From Pandoraea pulmonicola (GTDB taxonomy: Bacteria > Pseudomonadota > Gammaproteobacteria > Burkholderiales > Burkholderiaceae), in contig NZ_CP010310.2 in NCBI RefSeq assembly GCF_000815105.2, forward strand, positions 5,456,001-5,520,000: a stretch of DNA of 64,000 nt. The letters are read 5' to 3'. The notes beneath the pieces are model-generated. The model saw nothing but the letters and a program-made list of their open reading frames with translations, searched no databases and was not told the DNA's origin. This document shows positions 43,036-51,256 of the stretch, in pieces; position 1 is the first letter of the stretch, and every line of letters begins with the position of its first letter. The position numbers and the translations under genes were made by a program.

Positions 43036-43064
43036 ACTATACATGGCGTCAATGCAAGTGTCAA
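43036..43064 (-). promoter_or_regulatory. Promoter of the str operon (rpsL)
   Basis: On the minus strand a perfect TTGACA (43059-43064), 17-base spacer and TATAGT (43036-43041) match consensus at 11 of 12 positions. The expected start near 43029 leaves a leader of about 160 bases before rpsL. Confidence 0.85.
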
Positions 43065-43237
43065 CGCTTCTGCGCGCGATCCCGCCCGGTAAGTCGTTGA
43101 TTGTTAACGAGTTGATTGGAGATGGTCGGACGATCACCAACGGCTGACAAGACCACGAGTCCCAGCGACTCCCGTGTGTCCCGTACGGAAACGCCACGCG
43201 CCAGGGTGTGGCACCTCGACGTCGGGTTGCGGCATGC

Positions 43238-43293
43238 ATGTATGCAAATTACACTGCACAAATCGTGCATACATCCATTTAATATCCATACAT
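43238..43293. promoter_or_regulatory. Operator-like repeat array before the MocR-type gene
   Basis: ATGTATGCA (43238-43246) is inverted as TGCATACAT (43266-43274). A third half-site, CCATACAT (43286-43293), repeats GCATACAT in direct orientation exactly 19 bases on. MocR/GntR regulators such as PdxR and GabR bind comparable mixed direct and inverted repeats, so autoregulation is likely. Confidence 0.5.
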
Positions 43294-43308
43294 ATTACCG
43301 ACATCCCC

Positions 43309-44703
43309 ATGGACGCCTCCCACGACACCCTGCGCGCCACTTTCTGGAAGCCGGCGTTGACCACCGGCAAGGGCCCCCGTTACCTGCGCTTGGCGAGCTT
43401 CATCGAGCAGTCGGTCGCGGACGGCCGGTTGCGGCCCGGCGACCGCTTGCCCGCACAGCGGGAACTGGCCTCGTGGCTGGGCATCGATTTCACGACGGTC
43501 ACGCGTGCCTACAACCGCGCGCGTGAGCGTCAGGCGATCGAAGGGCGCGGGCCGCTCGGCACGTTCGTGAGTACACCGCGCGTGGCATTCGACCAGGTGC
43601 TCGATCTGGGGATGAACATTCCGCCCGCGCCGGCCGGCCTGTTTCTCGGAGAGTTGCTGCAAACGGGTATCGACGAAGTGCTCCGGCATACGGATGCCTC
43701 GATGCTCATGGCATATCAACTGGGGGAAGGAGGCATTGCCGACCGACAGGCAGGCGCGCTCTGGCTCGCGCCGATGCTCGGCGCTCTCTCACCATCCGAC
43801 GTGCTGGTGTGCCCCGGCGCGCAGGCTACGCTCGCGGCGCTGCTCCTGACGGCCGCGGGCCACGATGACACCGTGCTCTGCGAGCCGATCGTCTACCCGG
43901 GTCTGCGCAGTGCGGCACGCTCGCTCGGACGTCGACTGGAGAGTGTCGCCGTCGACGGCGACGGCATGTTGCCCGACGCATTGGCCGCCGCCGTTCAGCA
44001 GCATCGCGCACGCGTCGTCTATCTGAACCCGACGCTGCAGAATCCAACCACCCGCACCATGCCCAAGCAGCGCCGCCGCGAGTTGCTCGCGGTGGCCGAA
44101 AAGCTCGATCTGACGCTGATCGAAGACGACCCCTACTGGCGTCTCGCGCCGGATGCCCCGCCGCCTCTCGCCCGTCTCGCCCCGCATCGCGTGCACTACC
44201 TGGCAACGCTGTCGAAATGTCTCACCCCCGGCTTGCGCACCGCCTACGTCCGGCTGGCAGACGCCCGCCAGCGCAACACATTCCTGAGTACCCTCCGTTC
44301 ATTTGCCCTGATGGCGCCACCGCTGATGACAGGGCTTGCGACGCAATGGATCCACGACGGCACAGCCGACCGGATCATGGACGGCGTGAAGGAAGCCGCG
44401 GCCCAGCGCCAGGCGATCGCCGCGGACATTCTGGGCGACGGTCACGCCGCGCCCGTGCCCGGCATCCACCTCTGGCACGCGCTGCCCGCGCCGTGGACCG
44501 CCCGCGAGTTGACGATGGCCGCGCGCGCCGAGGGTCTGGCCGTCACCCCCGCCGACGCCTTCTGCCTGTCGTCCGATGCGCCCAATGCCATTCGCATTTC
44601 ACTCGGCGGTGTCCAGGACGCCGAACGCCTGGCGAACGCGCTCAAACGACTCGGGGCGCTATTGCAGGAAGCGCCTCCGAGCGACCGCGCCGCCGTTGTC
44701 TGA
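43309..44703 (+). CDS. MocR-family transcriptional regulator (GntR head, aminotransferase-like body)
   Basis: The 464-residue protein has an N-terminal GntR winged helix (about residues 25-85: FIEQSVADGRLRPGDRLPAQ and LASWLGIDFTTVTRAYNRAR) fused to a fold-type I aminotransferase domain. The PLP lysine is Lys303 in LATLSKCLTPGLR, and the Asp/Tyr and Asn of the PLP pocket appear in EDDPYW and NPTLQNPT. Such proteins sense PLP or an amino compound and regulate vitamin B6 or amino acid genes. No ribosome binding site is visible; the frame is open upstream but only this Met gives a normal N-terminus. Its target cannot be told from the neighbours, which encode no PLP enzyme. Confidence 0.9.
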   Translation: MDASHDTLRATFWKPALTTGKGPRYLRLASFIEQSVADGRLRPGDRLPAQRELASWLGIDFTTVTRAYNRARERQAIEGRGPLGTFVSTPRVAFDQVLDLGMNIPPAPAGLFLGELLQTGIDEVLRHTDASMLMAYQLGEGGIADRQAGALWLAPMLGALSPSDVLVCPGAQATLAALLLTAAGHDDTVLCEPIVYPGLRSAARSLGRRLESVAVDGDGMLPDALAAAVQQHRARVVYLNPTLQNPTTRTMPKQRRRELLAVAEKLDLTLIEDDPYWRLAPDAPPPLARLAPHRVHYLATLSKCLTPGLRTAYVRLADARQRNTFLSTLRSFALMAPPLMTGLATQWIHDGTADRIMDGVKEAAAQRQAIAADILGDGHAAPVPGIHLWHALPAPWTARELTMAARAEGLAVTPADAFCLSSDAPNAIRISLGGVQDAERLANALKRLGALLQEAPPSDRAAVV

Positions 44704-44845
44704 GGCACGGCAATATCGATGTGTCGGCTCGCGGAAGTTCGGGCCACGAGCAGGACATCGTTGCCGCGTGCACGGCGCGTTCCAACAGGATCGCTACCGG
44801 CTTGCAAAGCCCGGTTGGCGCACGGCGCCCACACTCCCCGGCCGT

Positions 44846-44863
44846 GACGCATCTTCATGCGTC
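44846..44863 (+). other. Small hairpin between the regulator and the next gene
   Basis: GACGCAT-CTTC-ATGCGTC is a perfect 7-bp stem with a tetraloop, followed by GTTTCG. It lies 22 bases before the next ATG and could be a weak terminator or part of that gene's leader. Confidence 0.4.
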
Positions 44864-44884
44864 GTTTCGACCGGAGTACGCTTC

Positions 44885-46153
44885 ATGAACGTAAGTCAGA
44901 TTGCAACGCAAGTCGTTGCGGCCATTGGCGGCGCGACATTGCTGCCCAGAGCGAGCGCATCGCACCCTCTTGCCCACGAGTTCGACGGCGCTCATTCGGT
45001 AATGCGAACCAATCTCTCCCTCCCCCGCGAGCAACGTCTGCCGGGCACCTATCTGGGGCGTGCCGGGAACATTGACGGACCGGAGACCTACAGCGAATTT
45101 GTCGCCGAGGAGTTGGCGGACCTTCGTCGCGTGTGCGTAGTCGGCAGCCGCGACGATCGCAGGAATTGCCTGCTTGGTCTCCCCCCGGGCGAACGCACCG
45201 AGGTATCCGTAAGTCGACTGGTCGACGCGGGATGCGGTGCGTCATTACCCGACGATATCCGTCGCACACTGTCGAGTACCGGGCGCGAGCCGTGGCAGCT
45301 TGCTCGCGAGTATCGAAAGCAATTCAACAGGCTGCTGCGTGGCGAATACTCTGTCGATGCCCTCGAGGGGCGCATCAAGGACGCCATTTCAGCGCTACCG
45401 GACACTGTTCAACAGACCATTCGTCACGCGAATACGCCGCTCATCGTGCCGCGTTACACGTTTCATCGAACGGCGGGAAGCGCCGACGAAGCACGGCGTA
45501 ATGGCGTCAAATTCGAGGACCTGGATGATTACGGCACTGTGAGAGTCGGCCCTGATTTTTCTCGAGATGCGCCACTCGGTCTCTATATCCCGTTGATCGG
45601 CAGTGACACCGAATCAGCATCGGTGCTGCTGGTTTCGCTTGCAAACCGGGGAGGATTCATTACATACGCTCCGTTTGCCGGCCCCCGCAGAGACTCGGCG
45701 GAATGGCCTATGTACGAGGAAGCGCTCCTGCGTGATAGAGCCAATTTCCTGCCGACGTCCGACGCAGACTTCGAAGAGCACATCAGGCGACACGCCTTTG
45801 GTTACGCCCAGCAACTGGTTGGCGCACCGATCACGAAGATGCGGCCTGACCTCTTTGAAACAGAATTTTCCGCCCTGCCCCGCGGCAGCAACGTTGAACG
45901 AACCCTTGCCCAATTCCTGCACAGGGGCTTCAGGCGCTTCCTGGAATTTGCCGCGTACGGGCCGCCGGAGCGCAGAGCCCGTGATAGCCAACGCCACCAC
46001 CGGATCAAACAGGAACTTTGCGACGCGGGCACCTTCGGCGGAATGACGTCGCACGCTCGAGCACAAAGACTCGCGGATATGGAAGCCTGGATGGATCAGG
46101 TCGAAAAGGAGGAGTGCTCCCTCCGGCAAATGAGTCGTCCCCGGTTCGGCTGA
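44885..46153 (+). CDS. Unrecognised 422-residue protein, possible secreted or toxin-like protein
   Basis: I do not recognise this family. The start follows GGAG eight bases upstream. The N-terminus (MNVSQIATQVVAAIGGATLL) is mildly hydrophobic, lacks a positive n-region and does not make a clear Sec signal. The middle has a strand-rich part with YGTVRVGPDF, LGLYIPLIG and GGFITYAPFAGP followed by WPMYEEALLRDRANFLP. A helical, charged part comes next (RHHRIKQELCDAGTFGGMTS). The pattern of a carbohydrate/peptide-like 'open letter' strand block followed by a helical part distantly recalls the large Pseudomonas dermonecrotic-toxin-type (DUF6543) proteins, but this is a guess. GC in three counted lines (60, 55 and 62 percent) is below that of its neighbours (65 and 67 percent). 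A good terminator follows. Confidence 0.6.
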   Translation: MNVSQIATQVVAAIGGATLLPRASASHPLAHEFDGAHSVMRTNLSLPREQRLPGTYLGRAGNIDGPETYSEFVAEELADLRRVCVVGSRDDRRNCLLGLPPGERTEVSVSRLVDAGCGASLPDDIRRTLSSTGREPWQLAREYRKQFNRLLRGEYSVDALEGRIKDAISALPDTVQQTIRHANTPLIVPRYTFHRTAGSADEARRNGVKFEDLDDYGTVRVGPDFSRDAPLGLYIPLIGSDTESASVLLVSLANRGGFITYAPFAGPRRDSAEWPMYEEALLRDRANFLPTSDADFEEHIRRHAFGYAQQLVGAPITKMRPDLFETEFSALPRGSNVERTLAQFLHRGFRRFLEFAAYGPPERRARDSQRHHRIKQELCDAGTFGGMTSHARAQRLADMEAWMDQVEKEECSLRQMSRPRFG

Positions 46154-46511
46154 ACACGGTGCGGGCGTCCCACGCCCAAAACGCCCCCATTTCATGAATA
46201 GCGGGCATGGCGACAGGCCATTGACCAGCACGCTCGTGCAATGCGAGCGCGCTGGTTTGGCATTACACTCGGCTGTCGCACCGGCGCGGGTGGACAACGC
46301 CTCGGCATCCTGACCGATAGCCCGGCAAGAACACGTTCGCTCGTCTGGCGCCAGGACGCGCGTCAACCTCTCGAAACCTACAGCCATTTCTGTCGCGTCC
46401 GGCGTAGCGTATGTCACTCGACAAGTTTTTTTCGACGCCGCAAATTCGTACACTCCCACATTTCGGCAGCCAGATCCCGCGCTCCGCCCCGACACAAGTT
46501 CACTATCAGCC
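46154..46511. other. Intergenic region of 358 bases
   Basis: The region holds the terminator at 46224-46258. The remainder, including a run of seven T at about 46425, shows no gene or clear promoter. Confidence 0.5.
46224..46258 (+). terminator. Terminator after the 422-residue protein gene
   Basis: Two 13-base arms (46224-46236 and 46244-46256) pair at 12 positions around a 7-base loop and run into TTT. It lies 70 bases after the stop codon. Confidence 0.7.
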
Positions 46512-47234
46512 ATGCAGGCGAGTTTCGAAAAAGACAGCATTCTGGTCCTCGACGTCGACGGCACCCTGACCGATTCGGTGCGTATCCACCAGCGCGCGTT
46601 GCTCGGCGCCATGCAGTCGCTGGAATTCGAAGACCTAAACACCGACTGGGGCAGTTATCCGCATCACACGGACACCGGCATCCTGATCCACGCCCACGCG
46701 GAGCACGGCCGGGCGCTGCCGCAGCCGCACGATCTGGCGCGTTTCGAGCACGAGATCGACGAGCGCTTCACCGCCCTGCTCAATGCCCACGGGCTCGCCG
46801 AAATTCCCGGCGCGCGCGCCTTCGTCGAAGCGGCGCACCGCTCGCGCTGGGGAGTCGTATTCGCCACGGGCGGCATCCGGCAGGTGAGCCATCGCAAGCT
46901 GCGCTGCGTGGCCATCGACTACACCGACGCCATGCTCATTACGGCTTCCGAATACAGTTCTCGCGAGCAGCTCGTTGCCGAGGCGATCAAACGCGCACAG
47001 GCCGGCTATGGCATCGCGAAGCCGCGCGCCATCGTCTCGATCGGCGACGGGATGTGGGACCTGAAGGTGGCTCGCCAGCTCGGCATCGACTTCGTGGGCA
47101 TCGGTTCGAAACGTCAGCGCTCGCCGCTGTACGACGAGGGCGTCACCGTCTACGACGACATGTGGGACGCCATGCACTGGCTCAATCCGGGCCCCGGGCG
47201 CGCAACAGGTATTCGCTTGGCGTCACGCCCATGA
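46512..47234 (+). CDS. HAD-family hydrolase (phosphoglycolate phosphatase-like)
   Basis: This 240-residue protein has the HAD motifs I-IV: DVDGTLTD with nucleophile Asp14 and acid/base Asp16, the FATGGIR Thr of motif II, a Lys in AIKRAQAGYGIAKPRA and the GDGMWD acidic pair. The helical cap between residues about 25 and 95 is the C1 type of phosphoglycolate phosphatases. The substrate is unknown. Its last 53 bases overlap the end of the convergent AraC gene. Confidence 0.85.
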   Translation: MQASFEKDSILVLDVDGTLTDSVRIHQRALLGAMQSLEFEDLNTDWGSYPHHTDTGILIHAHAEHGRALPQPHDLARFEHEIDERFTALLNAHGLAEIPGARAFVEAAHRSRWGVVFATGGIRQVSHRKLRCVAIDYTDAMLITASEYSSREQLVAEAIKRAQAGYGIAKPRAIVSIGDGMWDLKVARQLGIDFVGIGSKRQRSPLYDEGVTVYDDMWDAMHWLNPGPGRATGIRLASRP

Positions 47235-47982
47235 AGCGGCGAAACATGGTGGAAAATGCGCTCGGCGTGTCGTAGCCGACTTCGAGCGCCACCTGCGTGA
47301 TGGCGCGCCCGGTGCTCAGCAGCGACAGCGCCCCGAGCAGTCGCATCTGCTGACGCCACTCGCGAAACGGCAAACCGAACTCCGTCATGAAGCGACGCTC
47401 GAGCGTACGGCTCGACGCGCCAACCTCCACCGCCCAGTCCTGCAGGTTGCGGGCATCGGCGGGCGTACTCAGATAGGTGTCGAATATCTTGCGCAGACGC
47501 GCGTCGCGCGGCACCTGCAGATGGAGTGGCGAGTCGCTCGTCCATTCGATCTCTTCGAGCAGCAGGGCCATGATGAGCGCGTCCTTGCCGTCGGGGGACC
47601 AGTCCACCGGCAGCGTCATCGCGCGCAGGATCAGTTCACGCAGCAGCGCGGACACGCGGATGACGACCGGCGTATCGGGCGTTTCGGCCGCGGGCAACCC
47701 GCAGCGCGCCACGTCGACGTAGATCGTGCGCATTTCGACTTTGCCACGCATGCGCACTTCATGCGTGATCTCCCCCGGAATCCACAACGCGCGTTGCGGC
47801 GGGATTACCCAGAACGATGTATCGGTCCGCACTTCGAGAATGCCGGCGCAGGCGTACATCAACTGCGCGCGCCGGTGGCTGTGCGGCCGGATGATATGGC
47901 CGTCCGGATAATCTTTCGCCAACGCGCCGATGGGACGGTCATGCCCCTGGAAGTCCAGGGGTACCGCGCTTGCAATCGGCAT
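47182..47982 (-). CDS. AraC-family transcriptional regulator with cupin sensor
   Basis: The 266-residue protein has an N-terminal cupin (RPHSHRRAQLMYACAGILEV, then VIPPQRALWIPGEITHEV) and a C-terminal pair of helix-turn-helix motifs (LQDWAVEVGASSRTLERRFM and ITQVALEVGYDTPSAFSTMF). It is of the subgroup often found beside transporter or enzyme genes they control. The start at 47982 is preferred over one 14 codons upstream because MPIASAVPLDF matches the usual beginning. A tandem 10-base repeat lies 138-167 bases upstream of it. Confidence 0.9.
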   Translation of the reverse strand: MPIASAVPLDFQGHDRPIGALAKDYPDGHIIRPHSHRRAQLMYACAGILEVRTDTSFWVIPPQRALWIPGEITHEVRMRGKVEMRTIYVDVARCGLPAAETPDTPVVIRVSALLRELILRAMTLPVDWSPDGKDALIMALLLEEIEWTSDSPLHLQVPRDARLRKIFDTYLSTPADARNLQDWAVEVGASSRTLERRFMTEFGLPFREWRQQMRLLGALSLLSTGRAITQVALEVGYDTPSAFSTMFRRFMGVTPSEYLLRARGPD

Positions 47983-48119
47983 CGGCACCAGGCCTCGTTC
48001 TTGGCGATGCCGCCAGCGTAACACCGCGCGAGGGCGCGCTCCAAGCCGAAACCCTTACCGGGCCTCCGCCCCGGCCCGCGGTGCTGCGAACAAACAACGC
48101 TGCGCGTCGATAGGCTCGA

Positions 48120-48149
48120 AAACGCCTGGAAATGCCTGGAAACGCCTGA
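48120..48149. repeat. Three tandem 10-base repeats upstream of the AraC gene
   Basis: AAACGCCTGG, AAATGCCTGG and AAACGCCTGA follow one another without gaps. The 10-base period places the copies on one face of the helix, which fits a binding site for AraC-type proteins, though simple duplication is possible. Confidence 0.5.
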
Positions 48150-48154
48150 AAGGC

Positions 48155-48574
48155 TCAGAACGGCTTGACGATCACCAGCACCACGACCACCGCCATCGAT
48201 AACAGCGTGATCGGCAGCGCGCGTACGAAGAGCGCATTCGGCTGTGTCTCCGGTTGAGCCGCGTTGGCCACGTTATCGCGCTCCATGCGCCGCAGTGTGC
48301 CCGACAGCCGTCCGTGCAGCGCGGAGACGATCACCACGAAAACAAGCTTCGCCATGAGCCACGGCGCGCTCCACCAGTTGGCCGTCACGGCAAGCACCGG
48401 ACCGGTGACCCACACCACGATCAACGCCGGCGACGCGAGCCGGTAGTCGGCGCGGCGCGCGATACGTCGCCACTCGGGCAACGCGAGACGCCCGCCCAGC
48501 GCCATGGTCACCATGCCGGCGATGAACGTGATGACCGCGATCAGATGCACAGCCTTGATCCACAGATAGAGCAT
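48155..48574 (-). CDS. CopD/HemJ-like small membrane protein
   Basis: The 139-residue protein has about four membrane helices. MLYLWIKAVHLIAVITFIAG and the APWLMAKLVFVVIVSALHGR helix carry the His and Lys positions typical of the HemJ (protoporphyrinogen oxidase) and CopD superfamily. The C-terminal helix (LLSMAVVVVLVIVKPF) ends at the membrane. It is shorter and more divergent than true HemJ, so a CopD-like or DUF role is equally possible. GAGGAGG precedes the start. Confidence 0.7.
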   Translation of the reverse strand: MLYLWIKAVHLIAVITFIAGMVTMALGGRLALPEWRRIARRADYRLASPALIVVWVTGPVLAVTANWWSAPWLMAKLVFVVIVSALHGRLSGTLRRMERDNVANAAQPETQPNALFVRALPITLLSMAVVVVLVIVKPF

Positions 48575-48723
48575 CGAAGCCTCCTCGGGCGTCGCTCGAT
48601 TATTTCCAATCACACAAGAGTTGCTTGCCAGAACTCGTCTTTATCGTTGGTGTGCGCATTAATAGACTGCAACTGTCGACGATGAATTGAACATCGCCCC
48701 CTTTAAATGACAGGAGAAATACC

Positions 48724-49032
48724 ATGAAGCGCACGCTTATTGCCTCTGCCCTTGTTTCCGCCATGCTGGCCGTGTCGGCCGGTTCGGCTTTCGCCAGCGA
48801 CGCATTCGACGGTCCGTCCGAATTTTCGTGGGTACCGCAAACCAGCGCGCTGAGCCGCGCCCAGGTGCGTGACGAGCTGATTCAAGCCCAACGCGCCGGT
48901 CTCGTGGTGCAACACGATGCCGTGTATCCGAAGGCCGCCCCCAGCGCCCAACCCGCTTCGGCCAGCGCGCCGGTCACGATGGGTTCGGTCGGCACCGCCC
49001 AGCGCGCCGGCATGACCTACTTCGGTTCGTAA
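48724..49032 (+). CDS. DUF4148-type small secreted protein
   Basis: The 102-residue precursor has a Sec signal (MKRTLIASALVSAMLAVSAG and AFA-S cleavage). The short mature chain contains SRAQVRDELIQAQRAGL, the signature of DUF4148, a family expanded in Burkholderiaceae and of unknown function. The second half is Ala/Pro/Ser-rich. CAGGAGA lies 7 bases upstream of ATG. Two hairpins follow downstream. Confidence 0.85.
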   Translation: MKRTLIASALVSAMLAVSAGSAFASDAFDGPSEFSWVPQTSALSRAQVRDELIQAQRAGLVVQHDAVYPKAAPSAQPASASAPVTMGSVGTAQRAGMTYFGS

Positions 49033-49214
49033 TGTAACCCGCCGCGCCGCCCGCCTCCTCACGAGGCCGCGGCGCGGTGCACGTTCTGCGCATAACGACG
49101 TGCCGGCGCTTCGAGACGCCGGCGCTCCGCGAGATTCTGCGGCCCCTTCCCTTCGCGGCTCTGGAGGCCCTGGGCTCCTGTCGCTGTGCGTGGTGGTTCG
49201 ACGCACAGGACTTT

Positions 49215-49242
49215 GCCCGTCGCTTCGGCGACGGGCTTTTTT
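49215..49242 (+). terminator. Intrinsic terminator with TTCG loop
   Basis: GCCCGTCGC-TTCG-GCGACGGGC is followed by TTTTTT, a textbook terminator for the DUF4148 transcript, although it lies 180 bases beyond the stop. Confidence 0.9.
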
Positions 49243-49280
49243 GGCGGACGCCCCCGGGCTGCCCGCACGCCGGAGACGAC

Positions 49281-49303
49281 GAAGCCCGCCGAAGCGGGCT
49301 TTC
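49281..49303. terminator. Second hairpin with GNRA-like loop
   Basis: AGCCCGC-CGAA-GCGGGCT is followed by TTCG. On the minus strand its loop is TTCG. It lies 53 bases past the dienelactone hydrolase stop and may end that gene. Confidence 0.6.
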
Positions 49304-49355
49304 GCCGTCTACCCTGGTCGAAGCACGATAGCCGCGTGCAACGGGAGCCGGTAAA

Positions 49356-50066
49356 TTACTTCGTCAGCCACTTCGAGAGGAACGCCAGGGTGCGGCCGTG
49401 CGCGAGCGCCGCTGCGGGCTGGTGGTACGAGGCGCGCGACCAGCAGTTGAAGCCGTGGTCCGCGCCGGGGTACACATGAAGCTCGGTGTTCGGGCGCGTC
49501 TTCACCGCCTCGCCCACGGCGCTGACGATATCCGGCGTGATGTGGGCGTCGAGCGCGCCATAGTGAAACTGCACCGGCACATTCAGATTCGCCGCTTCGC
49601 CCAGGAAGTTGTGAATACCGCCGCCGTAGTACGGCACGGCGGCATCGACCAGGCCACGCGTCGCGCCCAGATACGACAGCAGACCGCCGAAGCAGTAGCC
49701 GACTGCCGCGATCTTCGCACCGCCTTCGAGCTGCGCACGCAGCGCCTTGGCCGTCGCTTCGATATCCTTCACGGCCTTCTCGACGTCGACCGACTTGCGC
49801 AGTTCCATGGCACGCGCCAGGTCGTCGCCCGAGTAGCCGAGTTCGACACGCGGCGCCGCGCGCCAGAATATGTCCGGCGCGAGCACGACATAGCCATCCA
49901 TCGCATATTGATCGGCCACGCCGCGAATATGCTCATTCACACCGAAGATTTCCTGCACGAGGACCACGCCCGGTGAATTGGCCGTCTTGCCCGCCGGTGG
50001 CAACGCCAGATAGGCATCGAAGGCGCCGTCCACGGTTTCGACGCGGATCCACTGACTGTTCGACAT
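49356..50066 (-). CDS. Dienelactone hydrolase family protein
   Basis: This 236-residue alpha/beta hydrolase has the family's Cys nucleophile in GYCFGG, an early Glu in VQEIFG, Asp in GALDAHI and His in PGADHGFN. The family includes carboxymethylenebutenolidase of chlorocatechol degradation, but many members act on other lactones or esters, so the substrate is open. Start MSNSQWIRV at 50066 is chosen for its normal N-terminus. It lies between the DUF4148 gene and a LysR gene on the same strand as LysR. Confidence 0.88.
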   Translation of the reverse strand: MSNSQWIRVETVDGAFDAYLALPPAGKTANSPGVVLVQEIFGVNEHIRGVADQYAMDGYVVLAPDIFWRAAPRVELGYSGDDLARAMELRKSVDVEKAVKDIEATAKALRAQLEGGAKIAAVGYCFGGLLSYLGATRGLVDAAVPYYGGGIHNFLGEAANLNVPVQFHYGALDAHITPDIVSAVGEAVKTRPNTELHVYPGADHGFNCWSRASYHQPAAALAHGRTLAFLSKWLTK

Positions 50067-50195
50067 GGAAATTGCTCCATCAAGAGAAGGGGGGAAATAC
50101 CTGCGCATGCCCGTGGGGATCGGGAAGGCCGCCGGAAGCGGCGCGCGCAGTCGGACCGGGCCAGTATAGGCACTTTCGCGCGACCTTTCAGTGCA

Positions 50196-51119
50196 TCACG
50201 CCGCCATGATCCGTTCGTTCCATTGCGGCAACCATTCCAGCAGGAATTGCGCGAAGCCTTCGGCGGCCGGCGACGCCGCACGCGCCAGGGGGCGGTACAC
50301 GCATACCTGACGAATCGTCTCGGGCGACACCACGCGTCGCATCACCAGACCGAACGGATGGGCGAGTGCCGCCACGTACCCGGGCGTGAGCGTCGCGGCC
50401 AGACCTTGCGACGCCACGCCGAGCGCCGTCGTCACGTTGTCCACCACGTCGATGGGCGTGATGCGCGCATCGGGCGGTGCGGACAGACGCATCTGGGCGA
50501 CGCTGCGCTCGTGATCCCGCCCGGCGGCGACGAGCGGCGTGTCGCGCAAATCCTCCCAGCGCACCCGGCGGCGTCGCGCCAACGGATGGTCCGGCGTACA
50601 CCACAGCACCCAAGGGCTGTCGAAGGCCGGCTCTCCCGCCACATGCGCGCCGGTGGCGCGATTCGGTCCGATGGCGAGATCGAGATCGCCGTTGCCCACC
50701 TGATCGATGAGCGCATCGACGGGCGTGTCGACCACGCGCACGACCACCTTCGGCCGCGTTGCCGCATACGCGCGAATCGCGGCCGGCAGCGCCATGCTCG
50801 CGAGCACGAGCGGCGCGCCGACGCGCACGATCCCGGCCGCGCGATTGCGCAAGTCGTCGGCGGTCTTCTCGGCCGCCTGCACGTGCCGCAGCACCGACTC
50901 GGCCGACGCGAGAAAGTCGCGCCCCGCGCTGGAGAGCGCTACCCGTCGCGTGGTGCGATCGAAAATGCGGAAGCCGATCACCGACTCGAGCTCCGCCACC
51001 AACTGGCTGACGGCCGACGAGGTGAGGCCGAGGCGCTTGCCCGCTTCGGCGAAGCTGTGCAACTCGGCAATGGCGACCAGGGCTTCGAACTGGCGCAGCG
51101 TGACGCGGGTCAGGGGCAT
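50196..51119 (-). CDS. LysR-type transcriptional regulator
   Basis: The 307-residue protein has the N-terminal winged helix (FAEAGKRLGLTSSAVSQLVA and GFRIFDRTTRRVALSSAG) and the effector-binding domain (VRVGAPLVLASMALPAAIRA; LDLAIGP). It is divergent from the aminotransferase gene, the classic layout for a LysR activator. The intergenic region carries AATCGATT repeats, one extended copy of which recurs before hpaH, so it is the best candidate controller of both. Confidence 0.92.
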   Translation of the reverse strand: MPLTRVTLRQFEALVAIAELHSFAEAGKRLGLTSSAVSQLVAELESVIGFRIFDRTTRRVALSSAGRDFLASAESVLRHVQAAEKTADDLRNRAAGIVRVGAPLVLASMALPAAIRAYAATRPKVVVRVVDTPVDALIDQVGNGDLDLAIGPNRATGAHVAGEPAFDSPWVLWCTPDHPLARRRRVRWEDLRDTPLVAAGRDHERSVAQMRLSAPPDARITPIDVVDNVTTALGVASQGLAATLTPGYVAALAHPFGLVMRRVVSPETIRQVCVYRPLARAASPAAEGFAQFLLEWLPQWNERIMAA

Positions 51120-51158
51120 GGCGGGGGGATTATCAAGTTTCGCTTACGAATGGACCAG

Positions 51159-51202
51159 AATCGATTGATTGTTCCGCAAAGGCGCGTCGCACACAATCGA
51201 TT
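51159..51202. promoter_or_regulatory. LysR operator candidate with AATCGATT repeats
   Basis: AATCGATTG (51159-51167) is inverted as CAATCGATT (51194-51202). The 16 bases 51159-51174 recur, inverted and exact, at 60543-60558 before hpaH. The site lies 40-83 bases upstream of the LysR start and 55-98 upstream of the aminotransferase start. Confidence 0.6.
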
Positions 51203-51256
51203 TCCAAAATTCCCCGATTTCCCGATTCCCCAGTTCGAGACGGAGCGAGACCTCAT

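Larger units (their letters stand above)
42871..43308. other. Intergenic region rpsL-mocR type gene (438 bases)
   Basis: No gene is seen. The region holds the rpsL promoter (43036-43064), a direct repeat GTTGATTG (43096-43103 and 43111-43118) upstream of it, and a repeat array (43238-43293) in front of the divergent regulator gene. Confidence 0.6.
49033..49355. other. Intergenic region between convergent genes (323 bases)
   Basis: The region contains two terminator-like hairpins (49215-49242 and 49281-49303). Open frames here have no ribosome binding site or recognisable protein. Confidence 0.6.

Noticed and set aside
44867..44890. A plant-inducible (PIP) box in front of the 422-residue protein
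   Set aside because: TTCG is present but the second half-site is TTCA and the spacing is wrong.
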